Assembly: GCA_900542465.1 (NCBI GenBank)
Contig: UQNS01000005.1
Span: forward strand, 57,755-121,754
Length of the DNA stretch: 64,000 nt
Source of the DNA: an uncultured Eubacteriales bacterium
GTDB lineage: Bacteria > Bacillota > Clostridia > Lachnospirales > Lachnospiraceae
Direction: 5' to 3'
The notes under the pieces were generated by a model. It was given only the letters and a program-made list of their open reading frames with translations, did no database searches and was not told the DNA's origin. Both the position numbers and the translations under genes were made by a program. Of the stretch, positions 1-9,026 are shown piece after piece (the stretch's first letter is position 1; the number at the start of each line of letters is the position of its first letter).

Positions 1-229
1 ATGTAAAACGGGTACATCACAGCCAAGTGAATTGCAGCCGGATAATGCTACATTTGTGTCATATGCGCCGCTCAATGACCCTGAGATCACACTGTCGATC
101 GAGATACCGTTTGGTTATACGTCTATCAACAATACTCATATGGCTGCCAGTTTTTACGACTATTATTTTGGGGAATACAAAACAGGAGTACCTGCTAACG
201 GACAGCAGGATAAAAGTGCCAATAACTAA
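1..229 (+). CDS. Class B penicillin-binding protein, C-terminal end (partial)
   Basis: Only the last ~75 codons are present; the gene begins before the window, and the reading frame starts at base 2. The second to fifth residues are K-T-G-T, which matches the third active-site motif (KTG) of penicillin-binding transpeptidases, and the tail after it has the usual length. The next gene, 27 bases on, is rodA, and class B PBPs (PBP2/MrdA type) are normally paired with RodA, so this is probably the D,D-transpeptidase that cross-links glycan made by that RodA outside the membrane. The tail ends in a hydrophilic, Gln/Asn-rich stretch. Family identity rests on one motif plus the neighbour; the subtype is an inference. 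Confidence 0.7.
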   Translation, partial: CKTGTSQPSELQPDNATFVSYAPLNDPEITLSIEIPFGYTSINNTHMAASFYDYYFGEYKTGVPANGQQDKSANN

Positions 230-256
230 AACTATTTGAAATAACAGGTTGAAATT

Positions 257-1441
257 ATGTTTAGTAAATACAGAATGCGTTCATACAATTTCAGACTATA
301 TGTGCTTGTCATAGTGACCTCTGTCTTTGGTCTTATAATAATCAACAGCGTAGATTCCTCTTATACGCTGAGGCAGGCATTTGGTCTTGCTGCGGCAGTG
401 ATATGGATGACGTTCCTATCCTTTGTGGATTATAAAAAGATACTTAAATTCCATCGGTTATTGTATGTACTTGCGATAATTCTTCTGATAGCAGTACTGC
501 TTTTTGGTACTAAGGCGGGAGGCGCTACAAGATGGCTGGCATTCGGAGGGTTCAGACTTCAGCCGTCAGAGATCTCAAAAGTATTGCTGGTCCTGTTTAT
601 GTCGCAGTTCCTTGTTGAACATAAGAACAGACTTGATTCATGGAAGTTTTTAGGAATAACGGCGCTTATACTTGTTATTCCTCTGGGACTTATCGTAAAT
701 GAACCGGATCTTTCTCAGACTATACTTACATCGGTAATTCTTTTCTCAGTCCTGTTTTCAGCCGGACTGCCATACAAAAAGCTGGGAAAGGTATTAGCGG
801 TAGTTGTCCCAATAGCGATAGTAGTTTTAATATATATACAAAACCCTGATCAGAAACTGCTTAAGACCTATCAGTGGTATCGAGTTATGGCTTTTCTTAA
901 GCCTGAACAGTTCGATGACTCCGTTTACCAACAGGAAAATGCAGTCACAGCCATAGGCACCGGAGGATTGACGGGAAAAGGACTTAATAGTGATGATCCA
1001 TCGTCCCTGCTGCATAATAATTATATTCCGGAAGCACATACAGACTTCATTTTTGCGGCACTTGGCGAGCAGCTTGGTTTTGTAGGCTGTGTCGCTGCTT
1101 TGGTACTGCTGGCTGCGATCGTATTCGAATGCGTATTTATTTCAGTCAAGTCCAGGGACCAGAGCGCTAAACTTATAGCAATAGGTATAGCTACGCATAT
1201 AGCTATTCAGACATTTTTTAATGTAGGCGTAGTAACAAGACTGCTGCCGAACACGGGACTGGCGCTTCCGTTCTTTTCTTACGGACTCAGTTCACTGATC
1301 ACATTATACACGGCAATGGGGATCATGCTTAATCTGAGTCTTCACATAGAACCGTATAAAGACAAGGATATATACGCGAAAGACTTTGTTGACGTAAAAG
1401 AATTTAGAAAAAAGAATGAAAAAATTCACATGGAATTGTAA
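257..1441 (+). CDS. rodA: RodA, SEDS peptidoglycan glycosyltransferase
   Basis: Polytopic membrane protein of 394 aa that polymerises lipid II into glycan strands during cell elongation (SEDS family: RodA/FtsW/SpoVE). About ten hydrophobic segments are visible. Family landmarks are the GATRWLAFGGFRLQPSEISK segment (about residues 89-108), the Asp-containing loop EAHTDFIFA (about residues 259-267) expected to hold the catalytic Asp, and the C-terminal LPFFSYGLSS segment. The preceding gene is a PBP end, so they form the usual PBP2-RodA pair. The ribosome site before the ATG is weak, which suggests coupling to the upstream gene. FtsW is the alternative; the PBP neighbour and absence of division genes directly beside it favour RodA. 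Confidence 0.9.
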   Translation: MFSKYRMRSYNFRLYVLVIVTSVFGLIIINSVDSSYTLRQAFGLAAAVIWMTFLSFVDYKKILKFHRLLYVLAIILLIAVLLFGTKAGGATRWLAFGGFRLQPSEISKVLLVLFMSQFLVEHKNRLDSWKFLGITALILVIPLGLIVNEPDLSQTILTSVILFSVLFSAGLPYKKLGKVLAVVVPIAIVVLIYIQNPDQKLLKTYQWYRVMAFLKPEQFDDSVYQQENAVTAIGTGGLTGKGLNSDDPSSLLHNNYIPEAHTDFIFAALGEQLGFVGCVAALVLLAAIVFECVFISVKSRDQSAKLIAIGIATHIAIQTFFNVGVVTRLLPNTGLALPFFSYGLSSLITLYTAMGIMLNLSLHIEPYKDKDIYAKDFVDVKEFRKKNEKIHMEL

Positions 1442-1495
1442 GAAGCAGGTATTTAGCTTAGAATTATCCTAAATACAAATGGAGGAAAATGGTTT

Positions 1496-2854
1496 ATGGC
1501 AAGAAGAAAATATACTGGGCGTCCTTTTGCGGCTATAGCCATTTTTCTGATCATTATCGTATATATCGTGTGCTTCCTGATACTTTTTGTTTCAAAAAAG
1601 AAGATCCAGGTATATGAAGTTACAACAGGAAATGTTGGAAAAACACTGTCGGGAACAGGAGTGATCTTAAGAGATGAATCTGTATATAATGTGGCAGATA
1701 CTGGAAATATAAGCTATTACCAGAGAGAAGGGACCAGAGTCAAGGTCGAGACACCCATTTATACTATCGATAAAACAGGTAAACTGGACCAGCTGATAAA
1801 AGAGTATGCGTCAAATGAAGGCGGGCTGACGAGTGAAGAAAAAAGGGAGATACGTTCGCTTCTGACACTTTACAAGTCTAATTATAAAAATGCCGGATTC
1901 AGAAGCATATACGATGTCTCTGCAAACATAAATTCCATAATCGTATCATCGATAACGAGCAAGCTGCAGGCTAATAAAGAAGCGATAGAAAAAGAGACAG
2001 GGGTGGCCAACGCGCTTACGACCGTAAATGCTGAAAAACCGGGATATATCGTATATTCGATCGACGGGTATGAGGGTCTGACTGAAGACACTATAGATGA
2101 AAAGGTACTGAACAAGTCTGCGTATTCCAAGAAAAACCTTCCGCGGTCAGGAGAGGCGGCTGCCGGAAGCCCGGCTTACCGACTTGTAAACAATGAGAAC
2201 TGGTGCATATATATTCCTTTGACAGAGGATAAGATCAAGGCTAATGATCTGAGGGGAACAGACGTAGTATCGATCAGGCTTGTCAAGGCGAATGTTAAGA
2301 TCACGGGCAATTTTGCCATTATTGAAAAGAACAACAATTTGATGGGCAGGATCACGGTAAACAGATATCTCCTTAATTACCTGAATGAAAGGTATGCAGA
2401 CGTTGAGATCACCACAAGTCAGAATACAGGATTAAAGATTCCTAATTCAGCGATAGTAAGCAGGGATCTTTATAAGATACCGGATGAATATCTTACTACC
2501 GGAGGTAATTCCATTGATCCCGGATTTATTGTTAAAAATGGCAGCAAGACTGAATTCAGACCGGTCAGCATAGCTTACAGAAAAGATGGATACTGCTATA
2601 TTAAAACTGATAATATAGCCAGAGGAACGCTTTTATATAAGCCGGACTCGTCTGAAGCCTTTACGATAGGCGCTACAGAAAAGATAGATGGAGTTTATTG
2701 TATAAATACAGGCTATACGGTCTTTTATCCGATCACCATAATATCAAGAAATGAAGAATATGCTGTAGCAAAGGAAACGATAGGAGGTCTGTCGATATAC
2801 GACAGGATCCTTCTTAATGCTTCCGGATATAAAGAAAATAATGTTGTTTATTAG
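1496..2854 (+). CDS. HlyD-like membrane-anchored protein
   Basis: Protein of 452 aa with a basic N-terminus followed by one strong membrane span (about residues 12-34); the rest is predicted to be extracellular. The segment after the span (VTTGNVGKTLSGTGVILRDE) and the later barrel-like stretches resemble HlyD/biotinyl-lipoyl adaptor proteins. In many Lachnospiraceae a gene of this type precedes yggS and sepF, as here (9 bases to the yggS ATG). No exporter ATPase or permease is next to it, so a classical efflux-adaptor role is doubtful, and its placement between rodA and sepF suggests an envelope or division role. Function is unknown. Confidence 0.6.
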   Translation: MARRKYTGRPFAAIAIFLIIIVYIVCFLILFVSKKKIQVYEVTTGNVGKTLSGTGVILRDESVYNVADTGNISYYQREGTRVKVETPIYTIDKTGKLDQLIKEYASNEGGLTSEEKREIRSLLTLYKSNYKNAGFRSIYDVSANINSIIVSSITSKLQANKEAIEKETGVANALTTVNAEKPGYIVYSIDGYEGLTEDTIDEKVLNKSAYSKKNLPRSGEAAAGSPAYRLVNNENWCIYIPLTEDKIKANDLRGTDVVSIRLVKANVKITGNFAIIEKNNNLMGRITVNRYLLNYLNERYADVEITTSQNTGLKIPNSAIVSRDLYKIPDEYLTTGGNSIDPGFIVKNGSKTEFRPVSIAYRKDGYCYIKTDNIARGTLLYKPDSSEAFTIGATEKIDGVYCINTGYTVFYPITIISRNEEYAVAKETIGGLSIYDRILLNASGYKENNVVY

Positions 2855-2863
2855 GAGTTGGAA

Positions 2864-3562
2864 ATGCTGACAGAAAACTATGAAGCGGTCATGGACAGAG
2901 TAATAAAAGCTTGCAAAAGATCCGGACGCGATCCGGAGAGCGTCAGGCTCATTCCTGTGAGTAAAACAAAACCGAACGAAATGATCATGGAATTATATGA
3001 TCATGGGGTCAGGGCGTTTGGGGAGAACTATGTTCAAGAGCTGTCAGACAAGATCAACAGTATGCCGGCTGACATAGAATGGCATATGATCGGACATCTG
3101 CAGAGGAATAAAGTTAAATATATAGTCGGAAAAGTGGCAATGATCCATTCTGTTGATTCTGTCAGGCTTGCAGAGGAGATCAATAAAAGATCTCTTGAAA
3201 GAGGTGTAGTTACCGAAATTCTTGCAGAGGTAAATATTGCCGGAGAGGAAAATAAATTTGGATTTAAGACCGATGAAGTATGTGACTTTGCAAGAGCTGT
3301 TTCCTCAATGGAAGGCATACGGTTAACAGGATTGATGACGAGTGCTCCTTATGTATCAGACCCGGAAGAGAATCGTGGGTATTTCGCTAAAATGCATGAT
3401 TTATCTGTTGACATAGGCAAAAAAAACATTGATAATGTTAGAATGAATAATTTGTCAATGGGAATGACCAATGATTATGAGGTTGCTATAGAAGAAGGAG
3501 CCACGATTATTCGCGTTGGAACAGCGATATTTGGTGACCGTCATTACGGGGCTAAGCAGTGA
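2864..3562 (+). CDS. YggS family pyridoxal phosphate homeostasis protein
   Basis: About 232 aa, a single-domain TIM-barrel PLP-binding protein that keeps free PLP in balance; it has no known catalytic activity. Family signatures are IPVSKTKP with the PLP-binding Lys (about residue 35), FGENYVQEL, WHMIGHLQRNK and the phosphate-binding SMGMTNDYEVAIEEGAT near the end. I place the start at ATG 2864: GGAG lies 6 bases upstream, whereas the in-frame TTG at 2858 sits almost on that site. It lies just before sepF, the common Firmicute order (ylmE-ylmF), and is probably co-transcribed with it. Confidence 0.93.
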   Translation: MLTENYEAVMDRVIKACKRSGRDPESVRLIPVSKTKPNEMIMELYDHGVRAFGENYVQELSDKINSMPADIEWHMIGHLQRNKVKYIVGKVAMIHSVDSVRLAEEINKRSLERGVVTEILAEVNIAGEENKFGFKTDEVCDFARAVSSMEGIRLTGLMTSAPYVSDPEENRGYFAKMHDLSVDIGKKNIDNVRMNNLSMGMTNDYEVAIEEGATIIRVGTAIFGDRHYGAKQ

Positions 3563-3577
3563 TAAACGGAGGATTTT

Positions 3578-4123
3578 ATGAAGGTATTTGAAGGTCTCAC
3601 AAGTTTATTTAAAGAAACAGATGATGATGATTTTTTAGAGGATGGCTATTTAGAAGAGGATTTTATAGATCCTGATAAAGTTAAGAAAGAAGAAAAGCCT
3701 AAAAAAAGTTTCTTTAGTGCACTTAAAAGAGATAAGAGTGAAAGCTCAGCTGAGCCTGAAACTGTACGCGCAGGTTCACGTACAGCAAATCCTAATAAGG
3801 TCGTACCCATCCATACGACCAGCAAAAATATGGAAGTTGTCGTGATCCATCCGGAAAATATGGATGATGCTAATGAGATCACTGATACACTATTAAGCGG
3901 ACGTGCTGTGGTTTTAAATCTTGAAGGGATCCATCTTGAGGTGGCTCAGAGGATCATAGACTATTCCGCAGGTTCATGTTATGCAATGAGAGGTAATCTG
4001 CAGAAGATCACCAACTATATTTTCCTTGTTACGCCTTCTAACGTTGAAATATCAGGTGATTTCCAGGAAATGCTCAATACAGGGATCGACCTTGGCGCAT
4101 ACAAGTCTAATTATCAGTTTTAA
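3578..4123 (+). CDS. sepF: Cell division protein SepF
   Basis: Protein of 181 aa. SepF binds the FtsZ C-terminus and membrane and arranges FtsZ filaments at the septum. Visible parts: an N-terminal amphipathic stretch (MKVFEGLTSLFKET), a long acidic/charged linker (about residues 14-70), and a C-terminal DUF552/SepF core (about 82-170) with VVVIHPENMDDANEITDTL and the Gly-rich dimer surface AVVLNLEGI. Ribosome site CGGAGG lies 8 bases before the ATG. It follows yggS and precedes aroB at 12 bases, so it is within one operon. Confidence 0.93.
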   Translation: MKVFEGLTSLFKETDDDDFLEDGYLEEDFIDPDKVKKEEKPKKSFFSALKRDKSESSAEPETVRAGSRTANPNKVVPIHTTSKNMEVVVIHPENMDDANEITDTLLSGRAVVLNLEGIHLEVAQRIIDYSAGSCYAMRGNLQKITNYIFLVTPSNVEISGDFQEMLNTGIDLGAYKSNYQF

Positions 4124-4135
4124 TCGAGGAAAAAT

Positions 4136-5233
4136 ATGTCTAAGTTGATTAACGTTACAGACGGTTCAACAGATATTTATAATATTAGAATTTCCAATGG
4201 GTTTCAGGAGCTTGATGAGCTTCTGAAACCATTTTTGAAATTAGGAAAGAAAGCTGCCATTATTTCTGATTCTAATGTTGAACCCCTATATGGCAGTGAA
4301 GTGAGAAATATTATCGAAAAAATGGGGAATCCCGTTTTTACTTATACTTTCCCAGCGGGGGAGGAAAGTAAGACCCTTGATACGATACAGGATATATATG
4401 AATTTCTTGTAAGTAATAATTTTGAGCGAAGAGATGTTCTGATCGCGCTGGGCGGAGGTGTTACAGGCGATCTTACAGGCTTTGCGGCGGCAACATACCT
4501 CAGAGGTATATCATTTATTCAGCTTCCGACTACCCTTTTGTCTCAGACGGATTCAAGTATCGGCGGAAAGACCGGAGTTGATTTCCGAGGATTTAAAAAT
4601 ATGGTAGGCGCTTTTTACCAGCCGCTTTTATGTTACATGAACATGGATACGCTTAAAACGCTGGATAAAAGACAGTATATGTCAGGCTTTGGAGAGATAA
4701 TAAAGTCTGCCCTGATCAAGGACAGGGACTTCTTTATATGGCTCACGGAGCATGTTGATGAGATCATGAGCCTTGAGCCTGATATCGTTGAAGATATGAT
4801 ATATAGAGCCTGCCTTATTAAAAAGGGTGTAGTAGAAAGAGATATAAAGGAGTCCGGTGAAAGAGCTCTTTTAAATTTCGGACATACTCTGGGACATGCT
4901 ATAGAGAAATGGACAGATTTTAAGCTGTTCCATGGTGAATGTGTCGTATTAGGTATGATAGCAGCGCTTGCTATATCAAGAGAAAGGAAATTGATAAGCC
5001 GGGAGGATTTTGACAGCGTATATAAATTCTTTATAGACTGCGGATACAGATCAAGTATATCTTCTCCTGACATCGATGCAATCATTGCCAGCACGAGATC
5101 TGATAAGAAGATGGAAGCAGGTGTCCTTAAATTTATCTTACTTGATGGCATTGGAAATGCTAAGATATACAGAGATGTAACTGAGACAGAATTAAGAGAC
5201 AGTCTCAAAATAGTATCTGACTGGGGGGAATAG
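4136..5233 (+). CDS. aroB: 3-dehydroquinate synthase
   Basis: Protein of 365 aa, second enzyme of the shikimate pathway: DAHP to 3-dehydroquinate, NAD- and metal-dependent, cytosolic. NAD-binding and active-site signatures are visible: FPAGEESKTLD, GGGVTGDLTGFAAATYLRG (about residues 103-121), TTLLSQTDSSIGGKTGVD, and the metal-binding NFGHTLGHAIEKW and FHGECVVLGM histidine motifs. Length is normal for the family. It sits between sepF and lspA; no other shikimate gene is in view. Confidence 0.96.
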   Translation: MSKLINVTDGSTDIYNIRISNGFQELDELLKPFLKLGKKAAIISDSNVEPLYGSEVRNIIEKMGNPVFTYTFPAGEESKTLDTIQDIYEFLVSNNFERRDVLIALGGGVTGDLTGFAAATYLRGISFIQLPTTLLSQTDSSIGGKTGVDFRGFKNMVGAFYQPLLCYMNMDTLKTLDKRQYMSGFGEIIKSALIKDRDFFIWLTEHVDEIMSLEPDIVEDMIYRACLIKKGVVERDIKESGERALLNFGHTLGHAIEKWTDFKLFHGECVVLGMIAALAISRERKLISREDFDSVYKFFIDCGYRSSISSPDIDAIIASTRSDKKMEAGVLKFILLDGIGNAKIYRDVTETELRDSLKIVSDWGE

Positions 5234-5235
5234 AT

Positions 5236-5733
5236 TTGAAAAAGAAAATGTTGTTCTTTTTTATCGGGACGGGATTACTGATATTCCTTGACCAGATAAC
5301 CAAGATAATTGCGGAAGCTCTCTTGAAAGATAAAGAGCCGTTTATTGTTATTAAGGGTGTTCTGCAGATGTATTATCTTGAAAACAGGGGAGCTGCATGG
5401 GGAATGATGCAGGGCGCCCAGATATTCTTCATCATACTTACATTTGCAGTAATGGGGCTTGTAGTTTACCTTACGGCAAGGATCCCTGCAAGAAAAAGAT
5501 TTTATCCGCTTACAGTTTTCACAACTCTGATATTTGCGGGAGGGATCGGAAATCTTATAGACAGGTGCAGCCTGGGCTATGTAAGAGATTTTATTTATTT
5601 TTACGGTATAAACTTTCCTATATTCAACGTGGCGGACATATGTGTCAGTGTTGGCGTTATTATTCTCGCTGTATGCTTATTGTTTGTTTACCGTGATGAG
5701 GATTATAAAGAACTGAAGAAACGGGAGAAATAA
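5236..5733 (+). CDS. lspA: Lipoprotein signal peptidase (signal peptidase II)
   Basis: Protein of 165 aa with four membrane spans; an aspartic protease that removes the signal peptide of diacylglyceryl-modified prolipoproteins. Catalytic aspartates are in GGIGNLIDRC and FNVADICVSVG; DQITK near the N-terminus and the NRGAAWGM motif also match. The start is TTG at 5236, supported by a GGGGGGAA stretch five bases upstream; the next ATG (5248) would be too far from it. It begins 2 bases after aroB and its TAA overlaps the rluD ATG by one base, so the three genes are translationally coupled. Confidence 0.94.
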   Translation: MKKKMLFFFIGTGLLIFLDQITKIIAEALLKDKEPFIVIKGVLQMYYLENRGAAWGMMQGAQIFFIILTFAVMGLVVYLTARIPARKRFYPLTVFTTLIFAGGIGNLIDRCSLGYVRDFIYFYGINFPIFNVADICVSVGVIILAVCLLFVYRDEDYKELKKREK

Positions 5734-6710
5734 TGAAGAGTGATATGACCACTGAGCATAATATTTCTGATCCTGATTTTGAAAAAGGCATGCATGCGTT
5801 TTCTGTCACTGAAGAAGATGGAGGAAGACGTGTGGATGTCTTTTTGTCTGAAAAAATGGAAGAGACTTCCAGGTCGGCTGTTCAGAAAGCGGCATCAGAA
5901 AAATTATTGTTTGTTAATAATAAAAATGTAAAGAGCAATTATAAATTAAAAGTCGGTGATAAGGTAGAAGTCAGGATCTTGGAAAGTGATATACACGAGA
6001 TACTTCCGGAAGATATTCCTCTCGAAATAGTCTATGAGGACGATGATGTAATAGTGGTAAATAAGCCTAAGGGGATGGTGGTGCATCCGGCGCCGGGCCA
6101 CTACAGCGGAACACTGGTAAATGCGCTTTTATACCACTGCGGAGACAAGCTGTCTGATCTGAATGGAGATGAGATCAGGCCAGGGATCGTTCATAGAATA
6201 GATAGAGATACTTCGGGATTACTTGTATGCGCTAAGACAAATGAAGCTCATAAAAGTCTTTCTGAGCAGTTAAAATCACATTCTGTCACGAGGAAGTATA
6301 TGGCAATAGTCAATAATCCGTTTAAGGAGATGGAAGGAACCATAGACAGACCTATTGCCAGAGGCAGTGTTGAGAGGAAAAGGATGGTAGTCGATCCTGA
6401 AGGAAGAAATGCGGTAACACATTACAGAGTTTTAGAAAATATAGGTAAATATGCATTTATTGAGTGTGTACTGGAAACAGGAAGGACCCATCAGATAAGG
6501 GTACATATGAAATCAATAGCCCATTCACTTCTCGGCGATTCGGTCTATTCCGGCGGAAAGACGCCATTTAACACGGATGGACAGCTTCTGCACGCTAAGA
6601 TCCTGGGATTCAAACATCCGAGGACCGGTGAATATATGGAATTTGATTCAGAGCTTCCGGAAAGTTTTGAAAAAGCTCTTCAGTTGTTACGCAAGAACGC
6701 AAAGAAGTGA
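5733..6710 (+). CDS. RluA/RluD family pseudouridine synthase
   Basis: Protein of 325 aa that isomerises specific uridines in 23S rRNA. After about 22 non-conserved residues comes an S4 RNA-binding domain (about 28-90, RRVDVFLSEKM through KVGDKVEVRI), then the synthase domain with HRIDRDTSGLLVCAKT (about 153-168) holding the catalytic Asp, and GRTHQIRVHM later. The lspA-rluD order is common in Firmicutes. The exact target uridine cannot be told from the sequence; RluD is the closest assignment by layout. ATG overlaps the lspA stop (TAATG). Confidence 0.9.
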   Translation: MKSDMTTEHNISDPDFEKGMHAFSVTEEDGGRRVDVFLSEKMEETSRSAVQKAASEKLLFVNNKNVKSNYKLKVGDKVEVRILESDIHEILPEDIPLEIVYEDDDVIVVNKPKGMVVHPAPGHYSGTLVNALLYHCGDKLSDLNGDEIRPGIVHRIDRDTSGLLVCAKTNEAHKSLSEQLKSHSVTRKYMAIVNNPFKEMEGTIDRPIARGSVERKRMVVDPEGRNAVTHYRVLENIGKYAFIECVLETGRTHQIRVHMKSIAHSLLGDSVYSGGKTPFNTDGQLLHAKILGFKHPRTGEYMEFDSELPESFEKALQLLRKNAKK

Positions 6711-6751
6711 TACAATCAAGGGGTAGTAAAAAATACTAGGAGGTAGCTGTT

Positions 6752-7378
6752 ATGAATAACAATATAGTAATTACGATCGGCCGTCAGTATGGTTCCGGCG
6801 GCCATGAGATCGGAAAAAAGCTCGCTGAAAAAATGGGAGTGAAATGTTACGATAAAGAGCTTATTGAAATAGCTGCTAAAGACAGCGGTCTCTGTGAAGA
6901 GATTTTTGATCGTCAGGATGAGAAGCCAAGCAATAGTCTTTTATACTCACTTGTTATGGATACATACTCATTTGGTTATAGTGATACATATAATGAGATG
7001 CCTATAAATCAGAAAGTTTTCCTGGCGCAGTTTGAAACTATAAAAAAGCTTGCTGAGCAGGAATCATGTGTGATCGTAGGCAGATGTGCGGATTATGCGC
7101 TGGAAGATATGACCAACGCTTTCAGTGTTTTCATTACTGCACCTATGAGTTCACGTGTTGCAAGGATCATGGAAAGATGTAAAGTCGAAGCAAAAAAGGC
7201 GGAAAGCATGATCCATAAGACCGATAAAAAAAGAGCAAGCTACTACGATTATTACACAGATAAGAAGTGGGGACATGCTGCTTCTTACGATCTTTGCATC
7301 AATTCTGCTGAATTAGATATAGACGGAACTGTGGATATGATAATGAAATTTGCTGAAGCAAAGAAAAACAAAGCTTGA
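6752..7378 (+). CDS. Cytidylate kinase-like protein
   Basis: Protein of 208 aa with a nucleoside-kinase P-loop variant near the N-terminus (ITIGRQYGSGGHEIGKKLAE, residues 7-26) and the later IVGRCADY and KTDKKRASYY segments typical of the cytidylate-kinase-like family (Pfam Cytidylate_kin2). This family is widespread in Clostridia; whether it phosphorylates CMP or another substrate is not established. Perfect AGGAGG ribosome site. It is transcribed toward lepB and ends in the shared hairpin at 7378-7422. Confidence 0.8.
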   Translation: MNNNIVITIGRQYGSGGHEIGKKLAEKMGVKCYDKELIEIAAKDSGLCEEIFDRQDEKPSNSLLYSLVMDTYSFGYSDTYNEMPINQKVFLAQFETIKKLAEQESCVIVGRCADYALEDMTNAFSVFITAPMSSRVARIMERCKVEAKKAESMIHKTDKKRASYYDYYTDKKWGHAASYDLCINSAELDIDGTVDMIMKFAEAKKNKA

Positions 7379-7422
7379 AAAAATACCTGCGGCTGAACAG
7401 TTATCAGCTGCAGGTATTTTTT
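7378..7422. terminator. Bidirectional terminator between convergent genes
   Basis: A-run, then stem ATACCTGC with inner GCTGA, a short loop, TCAGC and GCAGGTAT, then a T-run. The A-run and T-run make it work on both strands. It overlaps the stop codons of both the cytidylate-kinase-like gene (+) and lepB (-), so the two genes share one compact terminator. Confidence 0.9.
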
Positions 7423-8038
7423 ACAGTCCGGCAAAATCGATTCTGTGGGTCTCGCCGTTATAGTATCGGAACATTACCTTGGCGAGGATCTTTTGTTTCT
7501 TTACGTAGGTATTGTTCCAAAATCTGGAATCTTTGGAATTTTCTCTGTTATCTCCAAGCATAAAGTAGGAGCCTTCCGGAACGGTATATGACTCGACAGA
7601 AGTATAAGTTGAATGCTGAGTCTTAAGATAAGGCTCATTAAGCTTTTCTCCATTAATATAAACATCTCCGTCCTTGAAACTTACTGTGTCGCCGGGGAGT
7701 CCGATCACTCGTTTGACGTACTTGGTAGATTCATTGTCGGGATATTTGAAGATAATGATGTCTCCGCGCTTAGGGCTGGAGAAAGCGTACGCAAGTCTGA
7801 GGCCAACTATACGATCCCCTTCGTTTATGGTGTCCTTCATGGAACCGCTGGGAACTTTAGCATTCATTATTATAAACAAAACGAGTACTACAGCAATTGC
7901 GACTGCTGAAATAATGATCTTGAAGTATGCCATAGCCTCTTTCCGGACCTCTTTCTTTTTTTTATCCGGTGATTTTGAAAAGTTATCATATTTATCGACA
8001 GATCTTCTGATCGAAGCATTAGTATCTTGATCTTGCAT
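7421..8038 (-). CDS. lepB: Signal peptidase I
   Basis: Protein of 205 aa, the membrane-bound Ser/Lys protease that cleaves Sec and Tat signal peptides. A charged cytosolic N-terminus (about 35 residues) precedes one membrane span (about 37-58). The catalytic Ser is in VPSGSM directly after the span and the catalytic Lys is in KYVKRVIGLPGDTV; GSYFMLGDNRENSKDSRFW is the conserved C-terminal box. Length and single span match the Gram-positive type. Convergent with the upstream gene and divergent from the 8245 gene. Confidence 0.95.
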   Translation of the reverse strand: MQDQDTNASIRRSVDKYDNFSKSPDKKKKEVRKEAMAYFKIIISAVAIAVVLVLFIIMNAKVPSGSMKDTINEGDRIVGLRLAYAFSSPKRGDIIIFKYPDNESTKYVKRVIGLPGDTVSFKDGDVYINGEKLNEPYLKTQHSTYTSVESYTVPEGSYFMLGDNRENSKDSRFWNNTYVKKQKILAKVMFRYYNGETHRIDFAGL

Positions 8039-8060
8039 TTATAATTCCCCACTCATTTTT

Positions 8061-8089
8061 ATTATACTTAAAAATGATAAGGCACAAAT
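8061..8089 (-). promoter_or_regulatory. Putative lepB promoter
   Basis: On the minus strand a perfect TATAAT (bases 8066-8061) lies 22 bases before the lepB start, with a weak -35 (TTTGTG/TTGTGC) 15-17 bases upstream of it. The -10 is convincing; the -35 is poor. Confidence 0.45.
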
Positions 8090-8187
8090 TACCATTTTGC
8101 AAGGGAAAACCCCTTAAATAAGCATAAACAATATTTAGCAATCTAATTAACACATTAAAAGTAATATGTGTATTGAATTAAGAATAA

Positions 8188-8207
8188 TTACTAATGTAAA
8201 TTAGTAA
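8188..8207. promoter_or_regulatory. Palindrome upstream of the 8245 gene
   Basis: Perfect inverted repeat TTACTAAT - GTAA - ATTAGTAA in the lepB/8245 intergenic region, 37 bases before the start codon. Too AT-rich and without a T-run to be a terminator; it is well placed for a repressor or activator site. No family is assigned. Confidence 0.35.
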
Positions 8208-8244
8208 AAGAATTTATTATTATGCTAAAGAGTGAGGTTTTATG

Positions 8245-8946
8245 ATGGTTAAGACATTTAAAGAACTGTTAGGCCAGTGTCCTAACGAAGAAATTATCAA
8301 TTATGTTCTTGGTGATGAGCCTGAACAGGAAGAGGTAGATGCCTATAATGCGTTTTTTGAGGAGATCGCAGCACTTGAGCCTGTATCAACAGATAGCGTT
8401 TTAGTGGGAGTAACACTTGAAGATGAATCTGATGTCTTATTATTTAATAAAACTCAGTTAAAAAATGAAGTGATCGAAGATACTGAGATATTGGGTCTGG
8501 ATGCGGATACTATATATAAAATGTCAGGTAATGACGCGCTTGAGTTCCTTGATAGAAAGATCATGCCAAGAGATTCTGCCTACCAGTATGAATCATGGGA
8601 AGAAATACTCGGATTTGAAGTTATAGATAAAAATGTAGAAAAGTTCGGACTGCTTAAGTTCGTAGGAACCGTTGTTGCTGCAATGACATACTTTGCTACA
8701 AATAAAGCAGAAGTTGACGAGGTCAGAAAGCTTTTTAATGATACACTTGCAATGAAGGACACTCAGGAGCTTGCACAGACTAAGATAAGACAGGATGAGC
8801 CTGGCGCTCATATGCTTATTATGGGATTCGGTACAAGAGATGGTGGTGTAAAACAGGAGATTAAAAAGATCGAATCTACTAAGCTTGCTTTAAAAAATAA
8901 AATCATCGAATATAAAGAGGTTCTTGATTGTCTGAAAAGCTTGTAA
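8245..8946 (+). CDS. Hypothetical protein, DUF6557-like
   Basis: About 233 aa, acidic, no signal peptide or membrane span. The opening TFKELL...EEIINYVL...VDAYNAFFEEIAALEP and the later YESWEEILGFEV...AAMTYFA pattern resemble the DUF6557 family, whose function is unknown. The C-terminal ~55 residues look helical and charged. Two ATGs are adjacent (8242, 8245); GTGAGG at 8232-8237 fits the second better. Monocistronic: a palindrome lies upstream and a terminator directly downstream. Confidence 0.6.
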   Translation: MVKTFKELLGQCPNEEIINYVLGDEPEQEEVDAYNAFFEEIAALEPVSTDSVLVGVTLEDESDVLLFNKTQLKNEVIEDTEILGLDADTIYKMSGNDALEFLDRKIMPRDSAYQYESWEEILGFEVIDKNVEKFGLLKFVGTVVAAMTYFATNKAEVDEVRKLFNDTLAMKDTQELAQTKIRQDEPGAHMLIMGFGTRDGGVKQEIKKIESTKLALKNKIIEYKEVLDCLKSL

Positions 8947-8982
8947 TTAATGCTTTTAGCATGTAGACTGAACCAGTAAAAG

Positions 8983-9020
8983 AAAAATGTCCTGTAGATC
9001 TTGACCACAGGACATTTTTT
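8983..9020. terminator. Bidirectional terminator
   Basis: Stem AAAAATGTCCTGT / ACAGGACATTTTT with an 11-base loop and a T-run on both strands. It serves the 8245 gene (+) and the tRNA-Thr gene (-), which are convergent. Confidence 0.9.
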
Positions 9021-9026
9021 AATTTA

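Noticed and set aside
4633..5208. 191-codon minus-strand frame inside aroB
   Set aside because: Shadow of the intact aroB gene; Ser/Leu-rich composition typical of antisense frames.
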